This document shows positions 18,269 through 27,175 of a stretch of 64,000 nucleotides of DNA, piece after piece. Location: the NCBI GenBank assembly GCA_036389835.1, contig DASVWC010000016.1, positions 1 to 64,000 of the forward strand, in the 5' to 3' direction. Position numbers and translations under genes: made by a program. Within the stretch, counting starts at the first letter, position 1; every line of letters begins with the position of its first letter. The notes beneath the pieces are model-generated. The model searched no databases, was not told the DNA's origin, and worked only from the letters and a program-made list of their open reading frames with translations. Origin of the DNA: AC-37 sp036389835. Its GTDB lineage: Bacteria; Actinomycetota; Thermoleophilia; Solirubrobacterales; Thermoleophilaceae.

Positions 18269-19614
18269 GGCTGGGGCGCGGTGGCGGCCGCCGCGTCGAT
18301 CAGGCCGTGGCCGTAGCGCTTGTCGTAGCCCGACGCGCCCAGGTCGCGCGCGGTGCGCTGGAGGCGGTCCTGGACGGCGGCGGGGGTCGGCTTGCCGCCG
18401 GAGGCCCGCATCGTCGCGACGACGAGCGCCGCGGTGGCCGACACGTGCGGTGCCGCCTCGGAGGTCCCCTCGAAGCCGACCAGATCGAACTTCGCCACGC
18501 CGCCCCATAGCGTCTGCTGGTAGATCAGCCGCGACCGCCGCGAGCTGTCGCAGTGGGCGCGGTCCCAGTCGCTGTCGTCGGGCTCGGCGTCCTGGCCGCC
18601 GCCGGGCGCGACCAGGTCGAGTCCCGACCCCTCGTTCGAGTAGTCGGCGAGGCAACCGCCGACGGTCGTGCCGCCGACCGCGATGGCCCGGCTGTAGCGG
18701 CCGGGGTAGGAGACGCGCGCCTCGGAGCCGTTGCCGGACACGCCCACGAGCACGGCGCCCTGCGAGTGCGCGTAGCGCATCGCCCGCACCACCTCGGGGA
18801 TGTCCGCGGCCTTGAGGTCGGAGGTGAACTCCACGCTCATGTTGATCACGTCGGCGCCGTTCTTGGCCGCGTAGCGCAGGGCGCGCACGAGGTCGCTGCC
18901 GTCGCCGTCGCCGTTCTCGTCGAGCACGCGCAGGGGCATGATCTGAACGCCGTAGGCGAGGCCGGTCACGCCGAGCTTGTTGTTGGTGGTCTGCGCGATC
19001 GTGCCGGTCACGTGGGTGCCGTGGCCGTCCTCGTCGAGCGGCGAGCCGTCGTCGTCGATGAAGTCGTACGGCTTGACCCAGCGCTTCTTGTAGAGGTCGG
19101 GAGCGCGGCGGAAGCGGCCGGCGTTCTTGTACGCCACGCCCGAGTCGATCACGGCGACGACCGCGCCGCGCCCGCCCGCCGCGTTCACCTGGCGGGTGTG
19201 CGCCCACGCGAGCGGTGCGTTCACGCCGAACTCGTCCGCGAAGTTCCACTGGAGGTCGCGCCAGTCGGTGCCGTTCCCGCGGCCGGGGTCGTTGGGGATG
19301 AACGGCGCGGGGGACTGCGCCGCCGAGAGTCGGAAGTCCGGCGCCGCGTCGGCCACGCCCGGCTCGTCCTCGAGCTCGGCGACCGTCGCGGCGACGGACT
19401 CGCCGTCCTCGATCGTCAGCGTGCGCGCGCCGCCGGGGAGACGCTCGTCGAACCCGGTGCCGGTCGCCCGTTGCACGTCCGCGCGCTCGGCCCGCGAGGC
19501 GCCCTCGTCGTAGCGCACGATCACGCGGCCGCCGGCGAACGTGGAGGCCTGCGCGCCCGGCGCGCAGAGCGCCAGGCACAGCGCTGCGGCCGGTAGGAGG
19601 AGTCTGGGTCTCAT
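18265..19614 (-). CDS. Secreted S8-family (subtilisin-like) serine protease
   Basis: A 449-residue exported protease. A signal peptide (1-23, ending GAQA) is followed by an inhibitor-I9-like propeptide (about 29-97) and the catalytic domain: Asp157 (VAVIDSGV), His198 (EDGHGTHVTGT) and Ser385 (GTSEAAPHVS). The canonical GTSMAAPH has Glu in place of Met here. A Gly-Asn oxyanion region (VSGNGS) is present. The ATG at 19614 starts the signal peptide; the longer frame from 19680 adds 22 residues without signal character. It should be self-processed outside the cell. Confidence 0.93.
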   Translation of the reverse strand: MRPRLLLPAAALCLALCAPGAQASTFAGGRVIVRYDEGASRAERADVQRATGTGFDERLPGGARTLTIEDGESVAATVAELEDEPGVADAAPDFRLSAAQSPAPFIPNDPGRGNGTDWRDLQWNFADEFGVNAPLAWAHTRQVNAAGGRGAVVAVIDSGVAYKNAGRFRRAPDLYKKRWVKPYDFIDDDGSPLDEDGHGTHVTGTIAQTTNNKLGVTGLAYGVQIMPLRVLDENGDGDGSDLVRALRYAAKNGADVINMSVEFTSDLKAADIPEVVRAMRYAHSQGAVLVGVSGNGSEARVSYPGRYSRAIAVGGTTVGGCLADYSNEGSGLDLVAPGGGQDAEPDDSDWDRAHCDSSRRSRLIYQQTLWGGVAKFDLVGFEGTSEAAPHVSATAALVVATMRASGGKPTPAAVQDRLQRTARDLGASGYDKRYGHGLIDAAAATAPQP

Positions 19615-19708
19615 TGGGCTACGGTGCTCGAGCGAGTGTACGTCCGAGCGAACAGCCGAAGTACCCGGAAGTTGCAGCATTTATCGGCCTGGGCGGCGGT
19701 GCCCTGAG

Positions 19709-20821
19709 GTGACCGTAACCCTGGTGACCGGAGCCACCGGCTTCGTCGGCGGGCACGTCGCGCGGCTGCTCGCCGAGCGCGGCGATCGGGTGCGCGTCAC
19801 GTTCCGGGACCAGGCGCGGCTGGCGCGGCTCGACGGCCTGGACGTGGAGACCGTGCGCGCCGACGTCCTCGACCGCGCCTCCCTGCGCCGCGCGATGCGC
19901 GACTGCGAGCTGGTCTTCAACACCGCCGGGTTCGTGGGCTCGCGTCCGCCCGACCGGCTCTGGCAGGTCAACGCGCTCGCTCCGCGCGTGGTCGTGGAGG
20001 CGGCGGCCGCGGAGGGGGTGCGGCGGGTGGTGCACACCTCCACGGTGGCGGCGGTCGGCAACGCGCCGCACGGCGAGGTGGCGGACGAGACGCACGTGTA
20101 CCGCGGTGGCGAGTTCGGGCTGGCCTACGCCGACTCGAAGCACGAGGGCGAGGTGGAGGCGCTGGCGGCGGGTGCTCGCAACGGCGTCGAGGTCGTGGTG
20201 GTCAACCCGTCCTACGTGCTCGGGGTGCCGGTCGACCCGACTCAGGCCGGCGAGACGTCCACGCGCGTGATCGGCAACTTCCTCGCCGGCCGGCTGCCGG
20301 CGGTCGTCGACGGGGCCACCAACATCGTGGACGTGGAGGACGTGGCCGCGGGGCACCTGCGGGCCGCGGAGGCCGGGTCGCCGGGCGAGCGCTACATCCT
20401 CGGCGGCTACAACCTCTCGTGGGTCGAGCTGATCGACCGCCTCGCGCTGGAGTCCGGCGTGGAGCGCCCGGTGATCGTGCTGCCGCGCGAGGCGGGCGCG
20501 ATGGCGCGGGTGCAGGCGGAGCTCGGCATGCGCTGGCCGATCGCGCCGGAGGCGTTCGCCCTGATGGCGCAGAACTGGCGCTACTCGTCGCGCAAGGCCA
20601 AGCGCGAGCTGCGCTACCGCACGCGGCCGCTCGAGCGCACGCTCGCGCGGACGGTGGAGTGGTACGACGACCTGTACCGCGACGGGCGCTTCGCGCCGCG
20701 CTCCACCTCGCCGCTGGCGCTGGCCGCCCTCGGCATGCAGGCCGCGGACCGAGCCGGGATGGTCGCCGCGCTGCGCGCCGCGGAGCGGTATGTCGGGCGC
20801 CGGCTGGTGACGGGGACGTGA
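19709..20821 (+). CDS. NAD(P)-dependent epimerase/dehydratase (extended SDR)
   Basis: A 370-residue extended SDR. The NAD(P) motif TGATGFVG is at 7-14; the active site is HTSTVAAVG with YADSK (YxxxK); and ILGGYNLSW marks the substrate domain. The C-terminal 70 residues are longer than in sugar epimerases and resemble hopanoid-associated HpnA or dihydroflavonol-reductase-like proteins, so a terpenoid substrate is possible, in keeping with the HpnE-like oxidoreductase at 21342. The GTG at 19709 is preceded by a CCTGAG without a strong ribosome site. It overlaps tadA by 4 bp (GTGA). Confidence 0.87.
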   Translation: MTVTLVTGATGFVGGHVARLLAERGDRVRVTFRDQARLARLDGLDVETVRADVLDRASLRRAMRDCELVFNTAGFVGSRPPDRLWQVNALAPRVVVEAAAAEGVRRVVHTSTVAAVGNAPHGEVADETHVYRGGEFGLAYADSKHEGEVEALAAGARNGVEVVVVNPSYVLGVPVDPTQAGETSTRVIGNFLAGRLPAVVDGATNIVDVEDVAAGHLRAAEAGSPGERYILGGYNLSWVELIDRLALESGVERPVIVLPREAGAMARVQAELGMRWPIAPEAFALMAQNWRYSSRKAKRELRYRTRPLERTLARTVEWYDDLYRDGRFAPRSTSPLALAALGMQAADRAGMVAALRAAERYVGRRLVTGT

Positions 20822-21285
20822 CGCGCGCGCCCTTCTTCCCGCGCGACGAGTACTTCATGAGGCTCGCGCTTCGCGAGGCCGAGCGCGCGGCGGAGCACGA
20901 GGACGTCCCGATCGGCTGCGTGATCGCGCACGAGGGCGAGGTGCTCGCGGCGGCCGGCAACGAGCGCGAGCTGCGCGGCGACCCGACCGCCCACGCAGAG
21001 GTGCTCGCGATCCGCGAGGCGGGCCGCGCGCTCGGCAGCTGGCGGCTGAGCGGGACCGTCATGTACGTGACGCTCGAGCCCTGCGCGATGTGCGCCGGCG
21101 CGATCGTCCTCGGCCGCGTCCCGCGCGTGGTGTTCGGCACGCCCGACCCGAAGGCCGGTGCCGCGGGGAGCGTCCTCGACGTCCTCGCCGAGCCGCGCCT
21201 GAACCACCGGCCCGAGGTCGCGGGCGGCCTGCTCGCCGAGGACTCCGCGGACCTCCTCCGCAACTTCTTCGCGCTCCGGCGCTGA
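20818..21285 (+). CDS. tadA: tRNA-specific adenosine deaminase
   Basis: A 155-residue zinc deaminase that converts adenosine 34 of tRNA-Arg(ACG) to inosine. Zinc and catalytic residues appear as HAE (59-61) and PCAMC (88-92), and the family block DVPIGCVI (29-36) is clear. The C-terminal region (RLNHRPEVAGGLL) matches TadA rather than cytosine deaminase. The GTG start overlaps the epimerase stop as GTGA, so translation is coupled even though the functions look unrelated. Confidence 0.94.
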   Translation: MTRAPFFPRDEYFMRLALREAERAAEHEDVPIGCVIAHEGEVLAAAGNERELRGDPTAHAEVLAIREAGRALGSWRLSGTVMYVTLEPCAMCAGAIVLGRVPRVVFGTPDPKAGAAGSVLDVLAEPRLNHRPEVAGGLLAEDSADLLRNFFALRR

Positions 21286-21341
21286 GACTCCCCGGGCAGA
21301 TAGGGGATTGCGAAGCGGTCGGGGCGGGGTAGACGAAGCGC

Positions 21342-23105
21342 ATGGGGGGCCTCTCGCGGCGCGAGTTCCTGCGCGATGCGGCGCTGGCGGGCACGGCGGC
21401 GACCGTCGCGGCCGCGCCGATCCCAGCGATCGCGAAGGTCACGCGCGGGCGGCGCGTCGCGGTCCTCGGCGGAGGCATGGCGGGGCTCGCGGCCGCGCAC
21501 GAGCTCGCGGAGCGCGGCTTCGAGGTCACGGTCTACGAGCGCAAGGCGCTCGGCGGCAAGGCGCGCAGCATCCCGGTGCCCGGGACGGCGGGCGGGGGCC
21601 GCCGGCCGCTCCCCGGCGAGCACGGGTTCCGCTTCTTCCCCGGCTTCTACCACCACGTCCCGAACACGATGCGGCGCATCCCGGTGCGGGGGAACGCCAA
21701 CGGCGTCTGGGACAACCTGCGCGACGCCGACGAGAGCGCCTCGCCGCGCGCGAACGGCCGCGCCGACGCGCAGCTCTTCGGCGCGTTCCCCGACCCGAAC
21801 GAGGCCCGCACGCCCGACGGCCTGCGCCGCATCCTCGTCGAGGAGATCGTCAAGCAGCAGGGCGTACCCCCGCACGAGGCCGAGTTCTTCGCCAACCGCG
21901 TGATGGTCTTCCTCACCAGCAGCGAGGAGCGCCGCTACGGGCAGTGGGAGCACACGACCTGGTGGGACTTCGTGCGCGCGGAGGGCAAGTCCGAGGAGTA
22001 CAGGCGGATCGTCGCGCGCGGGCTCACGCGGTCGCTGGTCGCGGCGAAGGAGACGGTCGCCAGCACGCGCACGATCGGCAACATGGCCGAGGCGTTCGTC
22101 ATGAACATCATGCAGCGCGGGAACGACGGCCAGCTCGACCGCGTGCTCAACGCGCCGACCAACGAGGCGTGGATCGACCCGTGGGTCGTGCATCTGAAGC
22201 GGCTCGGGGTGCGCTTCCGCGTGGGGCACCGGGTCGAGGCGCTGAACGTCCGCGGCGGGCGGATCGAGAGCGCACGCGCGCGCGACGCGAGGGGCCGGAC
22301 GCGGACGATCGAGGCCGACTGGTTCGTCTCCGCGATGCCCGCCGAGCGCGCCCGCAAGCTGCTGAGCCGCAAGCTGCTGGCGCTCGACCCCGAGCTCGAG
22401 GGCATCAGGGAGCTGTTCGTCGATTGGATGAACGGGATCCAGTACTACCTGCGCCGGCCGGTCGACACCGTGCACGGCCACCTCACGTTCCCCGACTCCC
22501 AGTGGGCGCTCACGGCGCTGACCCAGGCGCAGTTCTGGGACCACCACGACTTCGCGCGCGACTACGGAGACGGCGCCGCCGTCGACTGCCTGTCGGTCGA
22601 CGTCTCCGACTGGGACACGCCCGGGATGATCTACGGCAAGCCCGCCAAGCAGTGCACGCGCGAGGAGATCGCGCGCGAGGTGTGGATGCAGATCAAGGCG
22701 CACCTCGAGGACAACGGCGAGAACGTGCTGCCCGACGACGTGCTGCACTCGTGGTTCCTCGACCCCGCGATCGCATGGAGCGCTCGCAAGGGCCGCAACC
22801 TCAACGACGAGCCGCTGCTCGTGAACACCGTCGGCTCGTGGGAGCGGCGGCCGGCCGCGCGGACTGCGGTCCCGAACCTCTTCCTGGCCGGCGACTACGT
22901 GCAGACCGACATCGACCTGGCCACGATGGAGGGGGCGAACGAGTCCGGCCGCGCGGCGGTGAACGCCCTGCTCGACGCGTCCGGCTCGAAGGCCGAGCCG
23001 GTCCGCATGTTCAAGCTCTACGACCCGCCCGAGTTCGAGGCCGCCAAGCGCGCGGACGCCGAGCTCTTCAAGGCCGGCCTGCCCAACGCGCTCGACCGGC
23101 CGTAG
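21342..23105 (+). CDS. Tat-exported FAD oxidoreductase, HpnE/phytoene-desaturase-like
   Basis: A 587-residue flavoprotein. The N-terminus LSRREFLRDAALAG is a twin-arginine signal, so it is exported folded with its cofactor. The FAD motif GGGMAGLAAAHELAERGFEV is near 43-62 and the C-terminal FAD block LFLAGDYVQTDIDLATMEGA near 515. Overall it fits the amine oxidase/phytoene desaturase superfamily and hydroxysqualene-dehydroxylase-like proteins in particular. A TAGACG box ends 6 nt before the ATG. The 3' end carries a stop-spanning 22-bp tandem duplication. Confidence 0.88.
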   Translation: MGGLSRREFLRDAALAGTAATVAAAPIPAIAKVTRGRRVAVLGGGMAGLAAAHELAERGFEVTVYERKALGGKARSIPVPGTAGGGRRPLPGEHGFRFFPGFYHHVPNTMRRIPVRGNANGVWDNLRDADESASPRANGRADAQLFGAFPDPNEARTPDGLRRILVEEIVKQQGVPPHEAEFFANRVMVFLTSSEERRYGQWEHTTWWDFVRAEGKSEEYRRIVARGLTRSLVAAKETVASTRTIGNMAEAFVMNIMQRGNDGQLDRVLNAPTNEAWIDPWVVHLKRLGVRFRVGHRVEALNVRGGRIESARARDARGRTRTIEADWFVSAMPAERARKLLSRKLLALDPELEGIRELFVDWMNGIQYYLRRPVDTVHGHLTFPDSQWALTALTQAQFWDHHDFARDYGDGAAVDCLSVDVSDWDTPGMIYGKPAKQCTREEIAREVWMQIKAHLEDNGENVLPDDVLHSWFLDPAIAWSARKGRNLNDEPLLVNTVGSWERRPAARTAVPNLFLAGDYVQTDIDLATMEGANESGRAAVNALLDASGSKAEPVRMFKLYDPPEFEAAKRADAELFKAGLPNALDRP

Positions 23106-23132
23106 GCCGGCGCTCGACCGGCCGGAGGCCGG
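23089..23132. repeat. 22-bp tandem duplication spanning a stop codon
   Basis: Units 23089-23110 and 23111-23132 differ by one base; the first carries the TAG stop of the oxidoreductase, where the second reads GAG. Each unit is palindromic (CCGGCC/GGCCGG) and can form a hairpin, so it may double as a terminator. Confidence 0.8.
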
Positions 23133-23183
23133 ATCGGCGGCTACCCTCTCGGCGTCCCGGCCGCGGTGCGCGGCGGGCACCTC

Positions 23184-23272
23184 GGAGGGGTGCCGGAGTG
23201 GTTGAACGGGGCGGTCTCGAAAACCGTTAGCGGCGGTTCCGTCGCTCGAGGGTTCGAATCCCTCCCCCTCCG
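23184..23272 (+). tRNA. tRNA-Ser (anticodon CGA)
   Basis: An 89-nt class II tRNA. The acceptor GGAGGGG pairs with CCCCTCC before discriminator G; the anticodon loop is CTCGAAA (anticodon CGA, decoding UCG); a long variable arm follows; and the T arm is GAGGG-TTCGAAT-CCCTC. CCA is not encoded. Antisense translation gives the well-known false GFEPS/LRHPSE peptide, which confirms the call. Confidence 0.97.
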
Positions 23273-23282
23273 CTAGTAGCGC

Positions 23283-23311
23283 CGCAATTCCGCTTCGGTG
23301 CGGGAATTGCG
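23283..23311. terminator. Hairpin downstream of tRNA-Ser(CGA)
   Basis: CGCAATTCC and GGAATTGCG form a 9-bp stem, extended toward the loop with one bulge, around a TTCG tetraloop-like centre. It lies 10 nt after the tRNA and before the convergent membrane-protein gene, so it could terminate transcription from either side. Confidence 0.55.
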
Positions 23312-23387
23312 AGTGGTCAGCTGTCGGCATGCTGGCCGGCCGGATGGGTCAACGCGAGCCAGTCGAAGCCTGTCTCACGCTCCGCGC

Positions 23388-24584
23388 TCACTCCCTCCGC
23401 TTGTGCCGCCGCCGCCGCGGGCGCCGCCTGCGCGCTGCCCGTCTGGGCGCGTCGGCCGGGCGCAGCGCGGTCTCCGCGGCGATCGCGGCGCCGAGCGAGA
23501 AGGTCGCGCCGAGGGCCAGCAGCAGCAGGTCGCGCTTCGTTCCCGCGCTCCGCTCCACGATCACGGCGGTGCCGTCGCACTCGGTCCCGCGCGTGTCCTT
23601 GATGTAGGCCTCGGAGTAGGCGCCGCCCGCGGTGGACGAGCCCGAGACGATGTCCGCCACCGGCCCTCGAGGCCTGTCCCGCAACTCGCGCGCCACGGGC
23701 GGCGAGGTCTCGCAAGCCCAGACAGGGTTGCCCTCGAACGTCTGGTCCGGTCCCGGCCGCGAGGCCGCGTCGTCCACGTCCCCGTCCTCGACGGTGACCG
23801 TCGTGCTGGCCAGCGTCGTCTCGAGGGCCGGCTCGTAGACGGCGGCCAGGCCGGTGCGGACGGATCGGATCACCGGGCGCCTGGTCTTCGGCCGGGCCGA
23901 GACTCGCCCGCGCGCCGTCTGCGCCGCCAGCACGCTCAGCCCGCCCGTCAGGGCGGGCAGCCTCAAGTAGCACGTACCGATCCCGCGCGGCTCGAGCCAG
24001 TCGGCGTCGAACGTGGCCACGATCGAATTGAGGTGCTTGCTCCAGTAGAACACGGTGCCGGACACGGCGGTGATGCCGGCCGTCTCGCGCGGCGGATCCG
24101 GGCGGAAGAAGGTGCGAGTCTCGCGGACCGCGCGAGTCGGCAGCCCGACCGCGGTTGCGTTGTCGGTCACGCCCACCGCGAGGCCGCGAAGGTCCGTCCC
24201 GGGCAGTGCGATCCGAACCGGCACCCGCGAAGGGAAGCCGTGCGCCCGGCGCTGCCAGTAGTCGGCCGTGCCGTTCGCGACGACGGTGACATGAACGCGC
24301 TCTCCGCATCCGCGCACGGAGATCGCCATCCCCACGGCGAAGCCGTTGCCGTCGCCGGTTGCTCCGGGCTCTGGCGAGACCACGCCGACACTGGCCGGTT
24401 CGCCGGCCGGGCCCTGCCGGACCGGCAGCTTCCACGCGCCCACGAGGACGCTGCCGACGATCATCAGGGCCCCCCATAGCACCGGCAGCCGGTCGCGCCG
24501 ACCGGAGCGGTGCCAGCGGCGCGCGAAGAAGCTCGCGATTGTCGCGAAGGCACCCGCGAGGAGCGCTACGTCTACGCCGCTCAC
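23388..24584 (-). CDS. Hypothetical membrane protein, three TM segments
   Basis: A 398-residue protein of no family I recognise. Two N-terminal hydrophobic helices (about 5-20 and 34-50) precede a roughly 290-residue extracytoplasmic region with scattered Cys (GTCYLRLP, WACETS, GTECDG) that could form disulfides. A C-terminal helix (LLLLALGATFSLGAAIAAE) follows and then a very Arg-rich cytoplasmic tail. The GTG start at 24584 is chosen because the first helix begins immediately. Two other long frames on this strand are Arg/Gly-rich shadows. It is convergent with the tRNA and divergent from the proline-rich lipoprotein gene. Confidence 0.75.
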   Translation of the reverse strand: MSGVDVALLAGAFATIASFFARRWHRSGRRDRLPVLWGALMIVGSVLVGAWKLPVRQGPAGEPASVGVVSPEPGATGDGNGFAVGMAISVRGCGERVHVTVVANGTADYWQRRAHGFPSRVPVRIALPGTDLRGLAVGVTDNATAVGLPTRAVRETRTFFRPDPPRETAGITAVSGTVFYWSKHLNSIVATFDADWLEPRGIGTCYLRLPALTGGLSVLAAQTARGRVSARPKTRRPVIRSVRTGLAAVYEPALETTLASTTVTVEDGDVDDAASRPGPDQTFEGNPVWACETSPPVARELRDRPRGPVADIVSGSSTAGGAYSEAYIKDTRGTECDGTAVIVERSAGTKRDLLLLALGATFSLGAAIAAETALRPADAPRRAARRRRPRRRRHKRRE

Positions 24585-24709
24585 GATTCGCCCGCCGTGG
24601 CCCTGCCCTAGCCGTGTCCCCGGGTTTGAGGGACCGGGCGCGGCGCGGTACGATCGTCAGACCGCGCGCTTCGCGCTCGCGACTCTGTCTGGGGTACGGA
24701 TTGTTGTCG

Positions 24710-25114
24710 GTGTTGGCTCAAATCTGGTCGCGCTACGTCGCGGCCGTAGCGGCAATCGTCGCAGCTTCTGTGCTCGCGCTCGGCGCGCCGGGATGCGGCG
24801 ACTCCGACGAGCCGGGGGATGCCGCCCCGCCGCCATCGGACGTCCGGGGGCTGGGGCCCGAGGAGCCACCGGGAGCGCCGCCCGAGGAGCCACCGGAGGC
24901 ACCGCCCGAGGAGCCACCGGAGGTGCCACCCAAGGAGCCACCGGAGGCCGCGCCGCCCGAGGAGCCACCGGAGGCCGCGCCGCCCGAGGAGCAACCTACC
25001 GCTCCGTCCGAGGACGCCGGGGAGCCGCAGCCCCAGGACGACGGGACACCCCGTAACCCCCCGCGGAACGAGGCCCTCATCCGGAGCGCAGTCGCGCAGC
25101 CCGTAATGCGGTGA
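24710..25114 (+). CDS. Proline/glutamate-repeat exported protein, probable lipoprotein
   Basis: 134 residues. An N-terminal hydrophobic helix (VAAVAAIVAASVLALGAPGC) ends in a Cys that could be lipidated, though the lipobox (APGC) is weak. The mature part is low-complexity, with 6-8-residue repeats of the type PPEEPPEA from about residue 45 to 95, likely an extended spacer on the cell surface. The start is uncertain: GTG 24710, or the TTG codons at 24701, 24704 and 24713. No family. Confidence 0.6.
   Translation: MLAQIWSRYVAAVAAIVAASVLALGAPGCGDSDEPGDAAPPPSDVRGLGPEEPPGAPPEEPPEAPPEEPPEVPPKEPPEAAPPEEPPEAAPPEEQPTAPSEDAGEPQPQDDGTPRNPPRNEALIRSAVAQPVMR
24859..24995 (+). repeat. Degenerate 18-24-bp tandem repeats (PPEEPPEA units)
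   Basis: Copies of a CCCGAGGAGCCACCGGAG-type unit run in frame through the lipoprotein gene. Perfect sub-repeats make copy-number change likely. Confidence 0.75.
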
Positions 25115-25170
25115 CGGCCCCTGATCGCCGGTGAGGAGGTCGTCTAAGCCTCCGGCGCCGATCGTCGCCT

Positions 25171-26709
25171 TCAGCCGGCGCCGATCGCGGCCAGGATCTC
25201 GCGCGCGGCGCGGTAGCCCTCGGTGGCCGCTCCCTCCATGAACCCCTGGAGCTCGGAGCAGTGGTCGCCGGCGAAGTGGATGTTGCCCGACCGCACGCCC
25301 TCGTTTCCGCCGAAGCGGTGGTACTGGCCCACCCGGTAGTACGGGTAGGAGCAGCGCTTCAGCGGGTCGAGCATCGGGGCGGAGACCGCCGCCCGGCCGT
25401 TCCAGCGCTCCGCGATACCGGGGAAGACGGGCTCCAGGCGGTCGAGGATCGTGCGCGCGCTCTCGGCGACGCCCGCGTCGTCGCGCGCGTCGGCGAACGG
25501 CGCGCCGGCCGCGAGCGCCGCCGCCTCCGTGCCGCCCTCGTAGGCCACGAGGATGCCGGTGGCGCCGGGCTGGCCGCGCGTCGCCTCCCAGGTGGTCGCG
25601 CAGCCGCCGGTGGCCGCCGTGCCCGTCCCGCCGTGCGCGTTCCAGTGCCGCTCGCGGAACTGGAGCGTCACCTTCGCGCTGCTCCCCGCGCCGAGCTCGT
25701 CGATCGCCGCTCGCTTGCGCGCGTCGAAGCGGGCCTTCTCGCAGTCGACCGTCCGCAGCACCGCGAACGGGAGCGCCAGGAGCACGTGGTCGGCCACCAC
25801 CTCGCGCCGCGCGCCGGCGGCGTCGAGGACGAGCTCGACGCTGCCGTCGGAGCGCGCGGCCACGGCCTCGAGCCGGTGCCCGAGCTCGACCGGCGCGGGC
25901 AGGCCGGCGGCGATCGCCTCCGGGATCTGGGCCACCCCGCCGGCCACGCGGAAGCGCTCGTCCGACTCGCCCAGCAGCGCAAACCCCTCCGCGTCGGGCT
26001 GCGCGCCGAGCGCGTAGACGATGTTGAGCGCCGACTGGTCCGCGGTGTCCGCGGCGCACTCGGCCCGATAGCCGGCGTCGAGCAGCGCCCCGAGCCGTGA
26101 CCCGCGGCCTCCCGGCACGCGCGAGTCGATCCAGTCGGCGACGCTCATCGCGTCGAGCTCGAGCCCGGCCGCCGCGTCGCCCGACCAGTCCATCTCACCC
26201 GCCGCCTCCAGATCCTCCGCCAGCCGGCCGCGGACGGCGGTGAAGTCGGCCGCGGCCTCCGCCCCCGAGTAGTGGCCGCCGCCGAAGTGGAAGGTCTCGG
26301 TCGTCCCCTCCGGCTCGGCGGCGTGCATGTCGATCAGCTCCAGTCCGAAGCGCTTCGCGAGCGCCCGGATCGCCAGGTGGCCGGTGTCGACCAGCTCGCC
26401 GCACCACTCGCTCGTCTGGCCGTCCTCCCAGTAGCCCGCCGGGCCGGTGTGCATGCGCCCACCGACCCGCTCGGCCGCCTCGTAGACGGTGCAGGCGACC
26501 CCGCGGCCGGCCAGGATGAACGCCGCCGTCAGGCCGGCGATCCCGGCGCCCACGATCGCGATCCGCGGCGCGCCCGGACCGGCGGCGGATGCGCGAGCGT
26601 CCGCAGCCGCGAGCGCCCGCGCGGCCTCCTCCGACAGTTCGATGTAGGCCTCGTCGGCGACCGGAGCAGAGTATTGACTTCCGGTGACCGCTGGGCGAGA
26701 GTTGTGCAA
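25171..26709 (-). CDS. FAD-dependent amine oxidase (monoamine oxidase-like)
   Basis: About 510 residues. The FAD Rossmann IAIVGAGIAGLTAAFILAGRG is followed by VYEAAERVGGRMHT, and the C-terminal block HFAGDHCSELQGFMEGAATEG closes the FAD site: a flavin-containing amine oxidase. Cytosolic, as no signal is visible. The start is uncertain. The open frame runs back to 26877 but would overlap the divergent gene at 26759; the TTG at 26709 is the only in-frame canonical start in the intergenic space. It may oxidise amines or act like a putrescine or polyamine oxidase; the substrate is unknown. Confidence 0.85.
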   Translation of the reverse strand: MHNSRPAVTGSQYSAPVADEAYIELSEEAARALAAADARASAAGPGAPRIAIVGAGIAGLTAAFILAGRGVACTVYEAAERVGGRMHTGPAGYWEDGQTSEWCGELVDTGHLAIRALAKRFGLELIDMHAAEPEGTTETFHFGGGHYSGAEAAADFTAVRGRLAEDLEAAGEMDWSGDAAAGLELDAMSVADWIDSRVPGGRGSRLGALLDAGYRAECAADTADQSALNIVYALGAQPDAEGFALLGESDERFRVAGGVAQIPEAIAAGLPAPVELGHRLEAVAARSDGSVELVLDAAGARREVVADHVLLALPFAVLRTVDCEKARFDARKRAAIDELGAGSSAKVTLQFRERHWNAHGGTGTAATGGCATTWEATRGQPGATGILVAYEGGTEAAALAAGAPFADARDDAGVAESARTILDRLEPVFPGIAERWNGRAAVSAPMLDPLKRCSYPYYRVGQYHRFGGNEGVRSGNIHFAGDHCSELQGFMEGAATEGYRAAREILAAIGAG

Positions 26710-26758
26710 ACGCGCCGACGCAATTCGACCCCGTTCCGCGGCGCGGAGGAGATGCAGG

Positions 26759-27175
26759 ATGCCTGAGGAGAACGCTGGGCTCGGGGGCGCGCTGAGCGAG
26801 GCCGTCGCGCACCTGAAGGGCGAGCCGCTGCTGTCGTTCGGGATCGCCGCGGTGATCGTGATCGGGATCATCGCCACCGTCGGCGCCGGGACGCCGGTAC
26901 CGGTGGTGGCCGCGGTCGTGGTCGCGCTGGCGGTGCTGGCGGCGTGGGTGGTGCGCGGGCGCGGCGGCGCCGAGGCGCCCGAGACCCCCTTCGACCAGCG
27001 GGCCGATCGTGTAACGGCCGCCGAGAACGTCGAGTTCCAGTCCTACGAGGGACCCGCTGCGGCCGGCGGGACCCGGGTGAAGCAGGACCTGAGCAACGCG
27101 AAGCTCGGGCCCGGCGTGAAGGCCCAGAGCATCAAGGTCACCAGCCAGGCGGAGGAGCCCCCGAAGGAGTCATGA
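26759..27175 (+). CDS. Two-TM membrane protein, partner of the STAND NTPase
   Basis: A 138-residue protein with an N-terminal amphipathic stretch (1-25), two adjacent TM helices (about 26-44 and 48-67) and a 70-residue soluble tail. The tail carries AAENVE (about 87-92) and then RVKQDLSNAKLGPGVKAQS (about 106-124), and both elements recur in the downstream NTPase. GGAGGA precedes the ATG and the stop overlaps the NTPase start as ATGA, so the two are translationally coupled. The hairpin-like TM pair resembles small membrane effectors, but that role is inference. No named family recognised. Confidence 0.8.
   Translation: MPEENAGLGGALSEAVAHLKGEPLLSFGIAAVIVIGIIATVGAGTPVPVVAAVVVALAVLAAWVVRGRGGAEAPETPFDQRADRVTAAENVEFQSYEGPAAAGGTRVKQDLSNAKLGPGVKAQSIKVTSQAEEPPKES

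Noticed and set aside
20202..23330. Very long minus-strand open frame containing GEGFEPSSDGTAANGF and LRHPSE
   Set aside because: This is the well-known false translation of an antisense tRNA-Ser; the rest is antisense to epimerase, tadA and the FAD oxidoreductase.
26710..26877. Upstream ATG 26877 for the amine oxidase
   Set aside because: Would overlap the divergent two-TM gene by about 120 bp and adds unrelated sequence.
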